From positions 232,764-296,763 of the forward strand of contig RFGC01000037.1 of the NCBI GenBank assembly GCA_003697135.1: DNA of 64,000 nt, read 5' to 3'. The notes beneath the pieces are model-generated. The model worked only from the letters and a program-made list of their open reading frames with translations, made no database searches and was not told the origin of the DNA. This document shows positions 1 through 8,118 of this stretch, in pieces; the first letter of the stretch is position 1, and each line of letters starts with the position of its first letter. The DNA comes from Acidobacteriota bacterium. GTDB lineage: Bacteria; Acidobacteriota; Blastocatellia; Pyrinomonadales; Pyrinomonadaceae. Both the position numbers and the translations under genes were made by a program.

Positions 1-477
1 CACAGTTCGCTGCTGATATTGTTGCCTTGTTGTTGGTTGAACTAGAGTTCCAACATTTGTCACGATTGCCATTTTGCCTTGAGACCACAGCTCGTAGATG
101 CCGTTGTTGACGATCGTCGTCCCGTTTTGAGTCTGAGGGCCAAGTGCCGGATGCAAACCGTAAGTTAATCCTCCCATGCGCGGGACAGAAATCGGCAAAA
201 GTTGATTTTGCGGGATTGCCAGACCTTGAGAATTTCGAGCATTGTAATAGACCGAGTAGTTGCTTACGCTTGAGTCGTTGTGATTAGGAATGACAGTGTT
301 ATTTCCATCGTTTCCACCAGCCAAGAATATGCAAACTAATGCTCTGTAATCGCTCGGCGGAAAAGACTCGTTTTTCTGTGCGTATGCGCTCAGGAGGCCA
401 AAGTGCCGAACCTGAGTAGCTAGAGCTGTCATTGTCAGTGCCGCGCATGTTGATTTCAGAAACTCTCTTCTCTTCAT
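1..477 (-). CDS. DUF1501 secreted protein, 3' part beyond the left edge
   Basis: The first 159 codons are in the window and the rest runs off the left edge. The N-terminus MKRREFLKSTCAALTMTAL fits a twin-arginine signal (R-R-x-F-L-K) followed by a hydrophobic stretch and an A-Y-A-Q cleavage region. It is followed by the L-A-G-G-N-D-G-N-N block near residues 53-61 that is typical of DUF1501 (sulfatase-like) proteins. The start at 477 is fixed by a GAGGTG ribosome site 6 bases upstream, located in the last codons of the DUF1800 gene. The gap between the two genes is only 6 bases, so they are co-transcribed, which is the usual DUF1800-DUF1501 arrangement. The biochemical function of the family is unknown; secretion is inferred from the signal. 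A reading frame overlapping this start in another phase (299-487) is a shadow. Confidence 0.88.
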   Translation of the reverse strand, partial: MKRREFLKSTCAALTMTALATQVRHFGLLSAYAQKNESFPPSDYRALVCIFLAGGNDGNNTVIPNHNDSSVSNYSVYYNARNSQGLAIPQNQLLPISVPRMGGLTYGLHPALGPQTQNGTTIVNNGIYELWSQGKMAIVTNVGTLVQPTTRQQYQQRTV

Positions 478-483
478 AGTTTT

Positions 484-2697
484 TCACCTCTGTATTTGAT
501 ATTGCGAAGATGTCAAGACAAGGTAAGCTGCTGTTTGTGCACGCAAGCGTGCATCGGTTGCTGGAACTGCGTTCAAAGCTTGCAGAATCCTATTTCTCAT
601 TTGGTTTGACATTGTGCCATGTAGCAATCTCCAATTCAATTCGTCAAGAAGTTGGTTACCACTTGCATCAGCAGCCGCCAGAGCTTCCAGATCAGCCAAG
701 CTGATTGAAGTGCCTTTCGTAACGCCTCGTCCTGTGTTTACGTTTATGCGATTGAATACGAGCGTATTCACTATGTTTGCTCTTGCTATAGAGGTTGAAG
801 TTGTGTAGATAGCGAATTCTGGTGCATTGAGACTGGTGCCTGGGATAACGTAATCAGGCGGATAGTAGTTGAAAACGCTTGGAGCCATGAATGCGAGTTG
901 TCCCATAGAGTTTGTTTCAACTGATACGACACCATCGCTGAGATCAGTCCTATCAGCCGATCTGACGTCAAACTGTCTTGCAATGTTGGTCAAGAACTGA
1001 ACAGGCTCTCTTAGCTTACCGTAGTTAGGCTCTGTTTTCACATCACCGCGGGCTTCTGGATCAAGAAGAATCGCTTTAATGACTTCTTTCAGTTGATTTG
1101 GATTTGAACGATTTGCGTTAAAGACTGTAGCGACACGCTGGACATAAGCCGGTGTTGGATCACTTGTTACCAAGTGTTGAATCAAGATTCGGCTTATGAA
1201 AGGAGCAACGTTCGGGTGATTGTAGATATTGTCTAGTGCCTGATTTAGCGAGTTATTAGCGTAAGTTGTGATGGCAGATATGGTGGTGCAGTTACTACAG
1301 GCAGGGATGTATCTCGTTGTGCTTGCTCCCGGATAGTCTAGAAGAGTCTTGGCCGTTAGATCATGATTGTTAGGTCTGAGAAGCATTGGGTCTTTGAAGT
1401 TTATTGCTCCTTGTGTTCTGTTTGGACATTGTGTTGTATCCTCGCAGAAGGACCACCCCGTGAAAACTTTGGTGAAATTGTTTACGACTTGCTGATCGTA
1501 TGTCGGAATCAAATTTCCTTGAGCATCGCGTTTGTAAGTTCCGTCCAGATTCAACATGAAAAGACCTACATTAAAGAGTTGGAGGATTTCACGCGCATAG
1601 TTTTCGTTCGGATTGTTTTTCGTTGAGCGAGCCATGTCGAGATATTCGCCCATACCAGGATTGAGTGTCATTTCATACATCAACTGTCTCCAGTTTCCAA
1701 AGGCATTTCTCGAAAGGACTTGGTGATAAGCAATCATGTGACTTGATTGCTGTATGTCTGTGCCTGAGATTACCCAAATTTGACTTAAAGCCCATGCAAC
1801 CTTGTGCCTCAATTGCGCCTCTCCGTAAAAGGCTTCCTTGTAAAACCAGGATTGAGCTGAATACATGCCGTATCGTTCTCGGTAGCAGTTTGGAGGATTA
1901 TCAGGAACACCATCGCCGTCGTTACCGTTGCAATCTGGAGGCGGCGTTGAAGGCATCAGCGGAAGGTTGGGATAGGGAAATGCCGAAGGATAAGGCATGT
2001 TGAACTGCTCCTCCAGCCAAGCTCTGATGCCTATACGTCTTATTCTGGCGTCGAGCGCTGGTGTGGGTCCAAAGGTTGCTTGTTCCATGAATCTTATTCT
2101 GTCACCGGACCAGCGACGACCGACGTATTCCGCCGTATTATCTTGATTCTTTTTCGGTGGCTCCATAGGAGCGGGAGTAGGTTTGCTTTCCGGATCATCT
2201 TCTATTTTGCCACCGACAAATCCTATGCCGAGCCTGGTCCGATTACTTGTAAGTCCACGCCAAGAGACTCTTATCAAAACATCACCTTGAGCAGGAGGTT
2301 CTTCCCAGTAGCCTATTTCATCAATAAGTTGAACAGTTAAACCATAAATCCAGCCTTTGCCTTTTACAGGTTGTAAGTCTAAAACAGGGAATCTGTATTC
2401 TCTACCGCTAGAGTCTTGGATATAAACACGAAAGGCATTTGCGCCTTCATCGGGCATCAGCTCAATGTTGGTGATGAAGATAACTATCTCTGCACCGTAT
2501 GCAAAAGCTCTAGTATCTTCTTTGGGCAATTGCCCACGCCATTGTTTTGCAGGTATCGCCAAAGTGCGTGTTGAATCCGAATGGCTTATCAGAATTGGTG
2601 TTGGTGAATTCGGGTCTGGGTCTTCTTGGGACAAGGCAAACCCCGCAATAAGCAAAATCGCAAAGAAAATGCTGAAAACTGAAACAAATTTTTTCAT
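484..2697 (-). CDS. DUF1800 domain secreted protein
   Basis: 737-residue protein of the DUF1800 family, whose function is unknown and which is usually encoded beside DUF1501. The N-terminus MKKFVSVFSIFFAILLIAGF is a signal peptide cleaved near ALS-Q. About 150 residues of less conserved beta-rich sequence follow. The DUF1800 core begins near residue 195 with W-S-G-D-R-I-R-F-M-E-Q-A-T-F-G-P-T and includes N-E-N-Y-A-R-E-I-L-Q-L-F-N-V-G-L near residue 365. The reading frame stays open upstream to 2949, but the start at 2697 is preferred because GGTGGAG lies 3 bases before the ATG and the signal peptide begins there. It is the first gene of a pair with the DUF1501 gene 6 bases downstream. Confidence 0.9.
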   Translation of the reverse strand: MKKFVSVFSIFFAILLIAGFALSQEDPDPNSPTPILISHSDSTRTLAIPAKQWRGQLPKEDTRAFAYGAEIVIFITNIELMPDEGANAFRVYIQDSSGREYRFPVLDLQPVKGKGWIYGLTVQLIDEIGYWEEPPAQGDVLIRVSWRGLTSNRTRLGIGFVGGKIEDDPESKPTPAPMEPPKKNQDNTAEYVGRRWSGDRIRFMEQATFGPTPALDARIRRIGIRAWLEEQFNMPYPSAFPYPNLPLMPSTPPPDCNGNDGDGVPDNPPNCYRERYGMYSAQSWFYKEAFYGEAQLRHKVAWALSQIWVISGTDIQQSSHMIAYHQVLSRNAFGNWRQLMYEMTLNPGMGEYLDMARSTKNNPNENYAREILQLFNVGLFMLNLDGTYKRDAQGNLIPTYDQQVVNNFTKVFTGWSFCEDTTQCPNRTQGAINFKDPMLLRPNNHDLTAKTLLDYPGASTTRYIPACSNCTTISAITTYANNSLNQALDNIYNHPNVAPFISRILIQHLVTSDPTPAYVQRVATVFNANRSNPNQLKEVIKAILLDPEARGDVKTEPNYGKLREPVQFLTNIARQFDVRSADRTDLSDGVVSVETNSMGQLAFMAPSVFNYYPPDYVIPGTSLNAPEFAIYTTSTSIARANIVNTLVFNRINVNTGRGVTKGTSISLADLEALAAADASGNQLLDELNWRLLHGTMSNQMRNRILQALNAVPATDARLRAQTAAYLVLTSSQYQIQR

Positions 2698-2941
2698 TTC
2701 TCCACCCCTGCCTCTCGGTTTTCTTGGGAATGAACTAATCAAGCTTTCTGTTTTAGAAAGCATATAACCTTTCCTCAAAAAAGTCAATCTTTTTGAAAAC
2801 CAAAAATAAGATGCTTGGCTGAGTGAGTTGGTCGAAATTTCTTGTGGAAATTTTTCTACGAAGACGGGATTTACTGATTTTTGTTCAGACTTGTTAACGC
2901 TTAATGTGCTTGTCTGTAAGCTCAAAGACAAGAGAAAATAG

Positions 2942-2970
2942 AAAGCCAATCCGAATAAAGGATTGGCTTT
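2942..2970 (-). terminator. Rho-independent terminator after htrA
   Basis: A perfect 11-bp inverted repeat, AAAGCCAATCC and GGATTGGCTTT, encloses a 7-base loop. Read on the minus strand it is followed by a T-rich stretch (CTATTTTCTC). It lies 29 bases past the htrA stop codon, in the right orientation to end that transcript. Confidence 0.7.
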
Positions 2971-2988
2971 GCAATCTTTGATAACGTG

Positions 2989-3009
2989 AGCCTAATTTTT
3001 AATTAGGCT
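2989..3009 (-). other. Hairpin spanning the htrA stop codon
   Basis: AGCCTAATT and AATTAGGCT form a perfect 9-bp stem with a 3-base loop. The htrA stop codon (2999-3001) is inside it. It precedes the terminator stem at 2942-2970 and may protect the 3' end or act with that terminator. Only the symmetry is seen; the role is inferred. Confidence 0.45.
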
Positions 3010-4459
3010 GAACTGTTACGTAAAGTGTTTGATCGCCGCGTGCGATCAGAAGCAGTATGGGGCGATTGCCAGCTTTTTCTAAAGCGGCAGTCACGTCTTC
3101 GAACTTTTCCACGGGTTGACGATTGATTGAAAGTATTACATCACCACGCTCAACGCCAGCCTCAGCGGCAGGACCAGCCGGATCAACATTTGTAACTAAC
3201 ATGCCCTTGGTGTTCGGCGGAAGTTGCAATTGTCGGGCAGTTTCCGGTGTTAGAGGTTGCAAATCCAAACCAAGCCTTCCGCTTGATTGCGGTTTGCCTT
3301 GGCTTCCGTCTCTTCTACCGCTGGCTCTTAAGTTCTCGGTTTGCAATTCATCTAAAATCGCTTTCACTTGAATTTCTTTACCATCTCGAACAATGGTTAA
3401 CGTTACCTCAGTTCCCGGTAGCGTTTCAGCAACTTTATTCCTCAGCATGTTTGTATCTTCGATTTTTTCACCGTTGAAAGCTATTATCACATCGTCTCGT
3501 CGAATACCTGCCTTTTCAGCCGCGCTTCCCGGTCTAACTTGACTTACCAGCGCACCAGCAGTTGATTGTAAACCGAATTGCTCCTTGATGGTTTCGTTCA
3601 CAGGTTGAATTATCACTCCAAGTTGGCCACGACGAACTTTCCCGTTTTTGATGAGTTGCTCCATAACCGATCGAGCCATGTTTGAAGGAATTGCGAATCC
3701 GATACCGATGTTTCCGCCTGAAGGTGAGAGTATCTGTGAGTTTATGCCAATTAGCTCTCCGTTTAAGTTAACCAAGGCTCCACCGGAGTTGCCACGATTT
3801 ATCGGAGCATCTGTTTGGAGAAAGTTTTCAAAGCTACCGTCAGAAATGCCAGTTCTTCTGCCTTTTGCACTTATGATGCCTGCTGTTACTGTTTGACCAA
3901 TGCCAAGTGGATTACCGATTGCTAGAACAATATCTCCGACGCGCACCTTGTCAGAGTCTCCTAAAGTCAAATACGGGAGGTTGGTTGCGTCAATTTTCAG
4001 GACTGCAAGGTCGCTTAAGGGATCAGTTCCTACGACTTTTGCTTGGAAAGTTCTTTTGTCGTTTAGCTCAACGGTGATCTTCTCTGCGCCTTCTATTACG
4101 TGGTTGTTTGTCAAGATATATCCATCAGAGCTTACAATTACGCCGGAGCCAACACCGCGCTGAATTCTCGGACGTTGCGGTGTTCTAGGAGTGCCCGGAA
4201 GACCCGGAAAGCCAAAGTCTCTAAAGAAATCTTCAAACGGGAAGTCAATCGAAGAAGAGACTTTTTGCTCTGTGCTGACATTCACTACGGCAGGCGCTGC
4301 TTTTTCGACTACATCTGCATAGCTTATCCTAGTTCCATCTGCAATAACTGGTGGTGCCGAAGATTGGGCTTGAACTTGATTCGTTGGTGTTTCTGAATTT
4401 ATTTTGCATCCACCCAAAAGCATGATCAATACAATGGCAAGACATAATAAAGCTTTCAT
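2999..4459 (-). CDS. degQ: HtrA/DegQ-type periplasmic serine protease, lipoprotein
   Basis: 486-residue trypsin-like protease with two PDZ domains, for quality control of misfolded envelope proteins. The catalytic triad is visible: His120 in T-N-N-H-V, Asp150 in S-D-L-A-V-L-K and Ser225 in G-N-S-G-G-A. PDZ1 spans about residues 280-370 and PDZ2 about 395-480. The N-terminus has a lipobox (L-L-G-G-C, Cys18), so the protein is probably lipid-anchored rather than freely soluble. The start is supported by AAGGAG 5 bases upstream. It lies downstream of, and in the same direction as, the ECF sigma/anti-sigma operon, which fits an envelope-stress role. The DegP/DegQ/DegS split cannot be settled by eye, so the symbol is approximate. 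Confidence 0.93.
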   Translation of the reverse strand: MKALLCLAIVLIMLLGGCKINSETPTNQVQAQSSAPPVIADGTRISYADVVEKAAPAVVNVSTEQKVSSSIDFPFEDFFRDFGFPGLPGTPRTPQRPRIQRGVGSGVIVSSDGYILTNNHVIEGAEKITVELNDKRTFQAKVVGTDPLSDLAVLKIDATNLPYLTLGDSDKVRVGDIVLAIGNPLGIGQTVTAGIISAKGRRTGISDGSFENFLQTDAPINRGNSGGALVNLNGELIGINSQILSPSGGNIGIGFAIPSNMARSVMEQLIKNGKVRRGQLGVIIQPVNETIKEQFGLQSTAGALVSQVRPGSAAEKAGIRRDDVIIAFNGEKIEDTNMLRNKVAETLPGTEVTLTIVRDGKEIQVKAILDELQTENLRASGRRDGSQGKPQSSGRLGLDLQPLTPETARQLQLPPNTKGMLVTNVDPAGPAAEAGVERGDVILSINRQPVEKFEDVTAALEKAGNRPILLLIARGDQTLYVTVQPN

Positions 4460-4493
4460 ATATCTCCTTACCTCGAAAAGTTTTCTGTAAAAA

Positions 4494-4521
4494 TTTTATC
4501 GCACGACAAAAACTCTACAAA
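4494..4521 (-). promoter_or_regulatory. Candidate promoter of htrA
   Basis: On the minus strand TTGTAG (-35, 4516-4521) and TAAAAT (-10, 4494-4499) are separated by 16 bases, about 35 bases before the htrA ATG. The match to the housekeeping consensus is moderate. It suggests htrA can be transcribed separately from the upstream bactofilin-like gene. Confidence 0.3.
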
Positions 4522-4594
4522 CCGCTAGGCCTGAAACAAGACTTATTTGGTTAATCTTTCAATTGACTACGATTTTGGCTCATTTGGTCGAAAT

Positions 4595-5485
4595 TCAGGG
4601 AGTCACTCTTTTATTTACAACTAGAGTAGCGCCTATGCAAAGAGACCACATTGCAAAAACTATCAAAACCCATACGTATGGGACGGAAAGCATGACGACT
4701 AAGAAAGCCGTTCCGAGAAAAGATGCAATTGATTCGGATTGCCATTTTTCCGAAAGTCGAAATTTCTGTGTGAGATGCTTTTGAAGCTTCTTCCCAATAG
4801 CAATTTGAAGTGCAACGCGGCCAAAAACGTAAGCTAAAATCAAGAGCAGAAAAACCATCAATGCTACAACTGTGCTGACATAGCTTGGAAATACAAGCAA
4901 GGAAACTACGACTAACAAGATTGCGGCGATAAATCCGATTGTTCCAATTGCGAAAATCTTCAAGGTCGAAAGTTGTAAGGCGGTGACGGATTGTGATATG
5001 GCTTTTGGGGCGATTGTGGTTATACCTAGCGTAACCAAAAACCAAAAGATAATTGACAAAAGTCTTTGCGCAAGAAATTCCCATGAAAGTGGTGTTTGAA
5101 GAATCTCGACAGGATTTCTTATCAAATGCCTTAACTCTTCTTCATATCCAGCATAAATGATGGTTTGCTTACCTTCCGATCTTAAGGGTTTTTCGTCTTC
5201 ATAGGAATACTTTCCTCCGAGGACGATTATATCTCCGCCAATGAAGGCATTGCTTTTTTGCTGGACAGAGCCACCAATTGTGGCAACGTCGCCCTCGACT
5301 TTGCCTTCGATAATTGCATCACCTCCGAATACCAAAACTCCTTTCACTCGACTTTTAACAATCACATCTTGCCCGACAACTATGACTTCAGTATCTTGAG
5401 GTTGCACAATGTTTATTTCCTGACCTAAGGCTTGAAGGTAAATGAGGAGAAAAAGGATTGTTGAAAACCTTGCAAATAGCTTCAT
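4595..5485 (-). CDS. Bactofilin-like (polymer-forming) membrane protein
   Basis: 296-residue protein. A signal peptide (MKLFARFSTILFLLIYLQAL) is followed by a short beta-helical stretch of repeated V-x-G-x-V/I units (about residues 30-95, for example V-F-G-G-D-A-I-I-E-G-K-V-E-G-D-V) that resembles bactofilin/polymer-forming domains. Then come at least four membrane segments between about residues 145 and 290. The start at 5485 overlaps the stop of the anti-sigma gene as ATGA, so the two are translationally coupled. The context (ECF sigma, anti-sigma, this gene, then htrA) points to sensing or remodelling of the envelope. The precise role is unknown. Confidence 0.75.
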   Translation of the reverse strand: MKLFARFSTILFLLIYLQALGQEINIVQPQDTEVIVVGQDVIVKSRVKGVLVFGGDAIIEGKVEGDVATIGGSVQQKSNAFIGGDIIVLGGKYSYEDEKPLRSEGKQTIIYAGYEEELRHLIRNPVEILQTPLSWEFLAQRLLSIIFWFLVTLGITTIAPKAISQSVTALQLSTLKIFAIGTIGFIAAILLVVVSLLVFPSYVSTVVALMVFLLLILAYVFGRVALQIAIGKKLQKHLTQKFRLSEKWQSESIASFLGTAFLVVMLSVPYVWVLIVFAMWSLCIGATLVVNKRVTP

Positions 5486-6009
5486 CGGTTCAAGTTCAAA
5501 GATTTTTTTAGAAATGCCAAAAGTAAGACAAAAGCTAGGCAAAAAACAGATAAGAGCGAAATCAGCACAGGAAATCTTAGGAAAAATGCTCTTAAAATCA
5601 CGGAAAGTCCGATCATGAGACCATCAAGCAATTCGTAAGCTATGCGAAAGAATGACGTCAAGATCAAAGCAAAATTCAAAATAGAGTCATTAAGATAATG
5701 CAAACAAACAGATGTAAACAATAGAAAAAGAACGACTTTGTAGAATAAGTTTTTGTCTTTCAATCCCTTAACGTTGCTCTCTGCGCGAATAATAATGGGT
5801 TTTGTTAAGTCAGGCAAGTCTTCGGTATTTTTCTTGAAAGCAAAATCCAAAACGCACAAAATCTTTTTCTGGTCATTCAACTCTTGAAAACAAATCGGGC
5901 ATTCGGCGATGTGTTTTTCAAGAGCTGTTTCCTCTTGTTTTGAAAGTTCTCCATCAACGTAAGCGCCTATTTCAGGTAGCGGACATTTTTGGTTACTTCT
6001 TATCTCCAT
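5482..6009 (-). CDS. Zinc-finger anti-sigma factor, membrane bound
   Basis: 175-residue protein. The N-terminal zinc-binding anti-sigma motif is complete: His33 and the cysteines of H-I-A-E-C-P-I-C (H-x3-C-x2-C), preceded by the helix G-A-Y-V-D-G-E-L-S. Proteins with this ZAS domain bind ECF sigma factors and hold them inactive. The C-terminal half has about three hydrophobic segments (residues about 90-170), so it is a membrane-anchored regulator. It is encoded 52 bases after the sigma gene and overlaps the next gene by ATGA. How the signal is sensed is not visible. Confidence 0.88.
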   Translation of the reverse strand: MEIRSNQKCPLPEIGAYVDGELSKQEETALEKHIAECPICFQELNDQKKILCVLDFAFKKNTEDLPDLTKPIIIRAESNVKGLKDKNLFYKVVLFLLFTSVCLHYLNDSILNFALILTSFFRIAYELLDGLMIGLSVILRAFFLRFPVLISLLSVFCLAFVLLLAFLKKSLNLNR

Positions 6010-6061
6010 AAATTCCGGTTCGTTTTCAGATTTCTATTTAGCTTCAAGATTTTCAAATTTT

Positions 6062-6643
6062 TCAGAAATTAAATCCTCGTTTGCTTAGCAATTTTTTCAT
6101 TTCGGCACGCGCACGAAAAAGCCGATTTTTTACTGTCCCAATTGGCAAGCTTGTAACTTCCGCAATTTCCTCGTAGCTTAAGTCATGAGAATGACGTAGT
6201 AGAATCAATTCACGATAACTCGGTGGTAAGCATTCTATAACCGCCTTAATTTCTTCCAAACATTCTTTCGCTTCGCTTTCTCTTTCAGGAGTTGGAAGTC
6301 TGCTTTCCAACGTTAAGAAGCTTGTTTCAGAGTCAGTTTCTTGATCCTTGTAGTTTCGTCTCAGGTAGTCAATTGTTGCATTATGGGCGATTTTATAAAT
6401 CCATGTTGAGAACTTGTAGTCTGAGCTGTAACTCGTGAGGTTGTTGTAAACCTTAATGAAAACTTCTTGTGTTATGTCGAGAGAGGTTTCGTAGTCGCCT
6501 ATCATTTTGTAAACATAAGATGCAATCGAGCGTTGATAACGTCGAACGATTTCCTCGAAGCTGTTTTCATCGCCCGCAATTGCCATTTCTACAAGCTCCG
6601 CATCACTCAATTCTTGAAAAGCTCTTAGTAGCTTTACTTTCAT
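6062..6643 (-). CDS. ECF RNA polymerase sigma factor (RpoE-like)
   Basis: 193-residue sigma-70 family protein of the ECF class. Region 2 (about residues 25-95) contains D-I-T-Q-E-V-F-I-K-V-Y and F-S-T-W-I-Y-K-I-A-H-N. Region 4 (about 135-185) ends in the helix-turn-helix S-Y-E-E-I-A-E-V-T-S-L-P-I-G-T-V-K-N-R-L. It is the first gene of an operon with its cognate anti-sigma factor and a bactofilin-like protein. GAGGG a few bases before the ATG fits a ribosome site. Target promoters are unknown; the downstream htrA is a candidate. Confidence 0.92.
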   Translation of the reverse strand: MKVKLLRAFQELSDAELVEMAIAGDENSFEEIVRRYQRSIASYVYKMIGDYETSLDITQEVFIKVYNNLTSYSSDYKFSTWIYKIAHNATIDYLRRNYKDQETDSETSFLTLESRLPTPERESEAKECLEEIKAVIECLPPSYRELILLRHSHDLSYEEIAEVTSLPIGTVKNRLFRARAEMKKLLSKRGFNF

Positions 6644-6936
6644 CGTCCCTCATCTTTTACGCAAGATTTGTCAAACGGGTTTCATAACCTTGAAAATATC
6701 ATTTGGAACTCAAATTAGGCAACGAAAACAATCTAAACTTCCAACAATAAGAGTTATAATTTATTCACCTTTTGGGAAGTTTTCAGAATTGTGTCAGATT
6801 TTTGTTCTGGGATTTAGTTTGACTAAAATTTTCAGTTTCTCCAAGACGCTGTTTGAATTTTACATTCCCGAAATGTCGTAAGGTTAGGATTGGTAAAATA
6901 GAGCTTTTCAGAAAATTTCAGATGAGAGGTTTGAGT

Positions 6937-8025
6937 ATGTATAAGCAAATAGGAATTTTAACTGGTGGAGGAGATGCACCCGGATTGAATGCAGTGATTA
7001 GAGCAGTTGTAAGAACGGCTATTAAGCAATTTGGTATGAAATGCATAGGAATTGAAGACAGTTTCGAGGGAATACTTGGCGAGCCAAGAGTAATGAAACT
7101 GACGACAAAAACCGTTAGCGGATTACTTCCTCGGGGCGGGACAATTTTAGGAACAAGAAATCGTGGCAGTTTCGCAAAAATAGTTGATGGCAAAGTTGTA
7201 TTTCCTGAAATGCCGATAGAAGAAGCACTAGCAAACTTGGAAAAACTTGAAATCGAAGCTTTAGTTGTAATAGGCGGAGAAGGGACTTTGGCGATTGCTG
7301 AGCAGTTTCACAGAAGAGGGTTTCCGGTGATTGGAGTTCCTAAGACTATTGACAATGATCTTTCAGCGACAGAATTGACATTCGGATTTATGACAGCAAT
7401 TGACATTGCAACAGAGGCACTCGATAGGCTTCACACAACGGCGGAATCTCACGATAGGGTTATGGTTTTAGAAGTTATGGGAAGACATACCGGTTGGATT
7501 GCGCTTCATGCCGGTATTGCAGGTAGCGCTGACATAATTTTGATCCCTGAAATTCCATTTTGCTTTGAATCAATGGTAGAAAAAATTCTACAGCGCGAAA
7601 GAAGTGGGTCTCGGTTTACGAATATCGTTGTTGCTGAAGGAGCAAAGGAAGTTGGAAAGGAGGAATTCTATTTAGACGGAGATAAGAAGACACGACTTGG
7701 TGGTATCGGGAATTATGTTGCAAAAAGAATTGAGGAGCTTACCGGAAAAGAAGCCAGATGTGTTGTTTTAGGGCATCTTCAAAGAGGCGGGAGTCCGAAT
7801 GCTTTCGACAGAATGTTAGGCACTAGTTTCGGAGCTTGTGCTGTTAGAGCTTTAGCAAACGGTCAAACAGGTAAAATGGTGGCTCTAAAGGCTGGAGAAA
7901 TCGTTACTGTGCCGTTAGCCGAAGCAGTCGCAAACATAAAGAGAGTTCCAGTTGATGGGCAACTTGTTAGAACCGCTCGTGATATAGGTATCTCGTTTGC
8001 CGCACCGAACGAATCGAAGCTGTAG
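6937..8025 (+). CDS. pfkA: 6-phosphofructokinase, group III type
   Basis: 362-residue phosphofructokinase of glycolysis (fructose 6-phosphate to fructose 1,6-bisphosphate). It shows the nucleotide-binding G-G-G-D-A-P-G-L-N-A-V-I-R at residues 10-22, G-G-E-G-T at 113-117 and the catalytic P-K-T-I-D-N-D at 135-141. Position 116 is Gly (E. coli position 104) and position 136 is Lys (E. coli 124). From the literature on this family, Gly at the first position favours ATP over pyrophosphate as donor, and the Gly/Lys pair marks the group III enzymes best known from actinobacteria. The start at 6937 is chosen for GAGAGG 6-7 bases upstream and because the conserved M-Y-K-Q-I-G-I-L begins there. It stands alone. 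Confidence 0.93.
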   Translation: MYKQIGILTGGGDAPGLNAVIRAVVRTAIKQFGMKCIGIEDSFEGILGEPRVMKLTTKTVSGLLPRGGTILGTRNRGSFAKIVDGKVVFPEMPIEEALANLEKLEIEALVVIGGEGTLAIAEQFHRRGFPVIGVPKTIDNDLSATELTFGFMTAIDIATEALDRLHTTAESHDRVMVLEVMGRHTGWIALHAGIAGSADIILIPEIPFCFESMVEKILQRERSGSRFTNIVVAEGAKEVGKEEFYLDGDKKTRLGGIGNYVAKRIEELTGKEARCVVLGHLQRGGSPNAFDRMLGTSFGACAVRALANGQTGKMVALKAGEIVTVPLAEAVANIKRVPVDGQLVRTARDIGISFAAPNESKL

Positions 8026-8118
8026 AAAACTGCTCTCTCCGCCGCACATGGCTTGCTTTGCAAGGTGTTTGAACCTAAAAGTATCTTGAAAGTTTGTGGC
8101 GAAGCCAGAGCTATATGA

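Noticed and set aside
299..487. A 62-codon reading frame at the left edge
   Set aside because: Out of phase with the DUF1501 gene, which has a Tat signal, a ribosome site and the family motif in the other frame.
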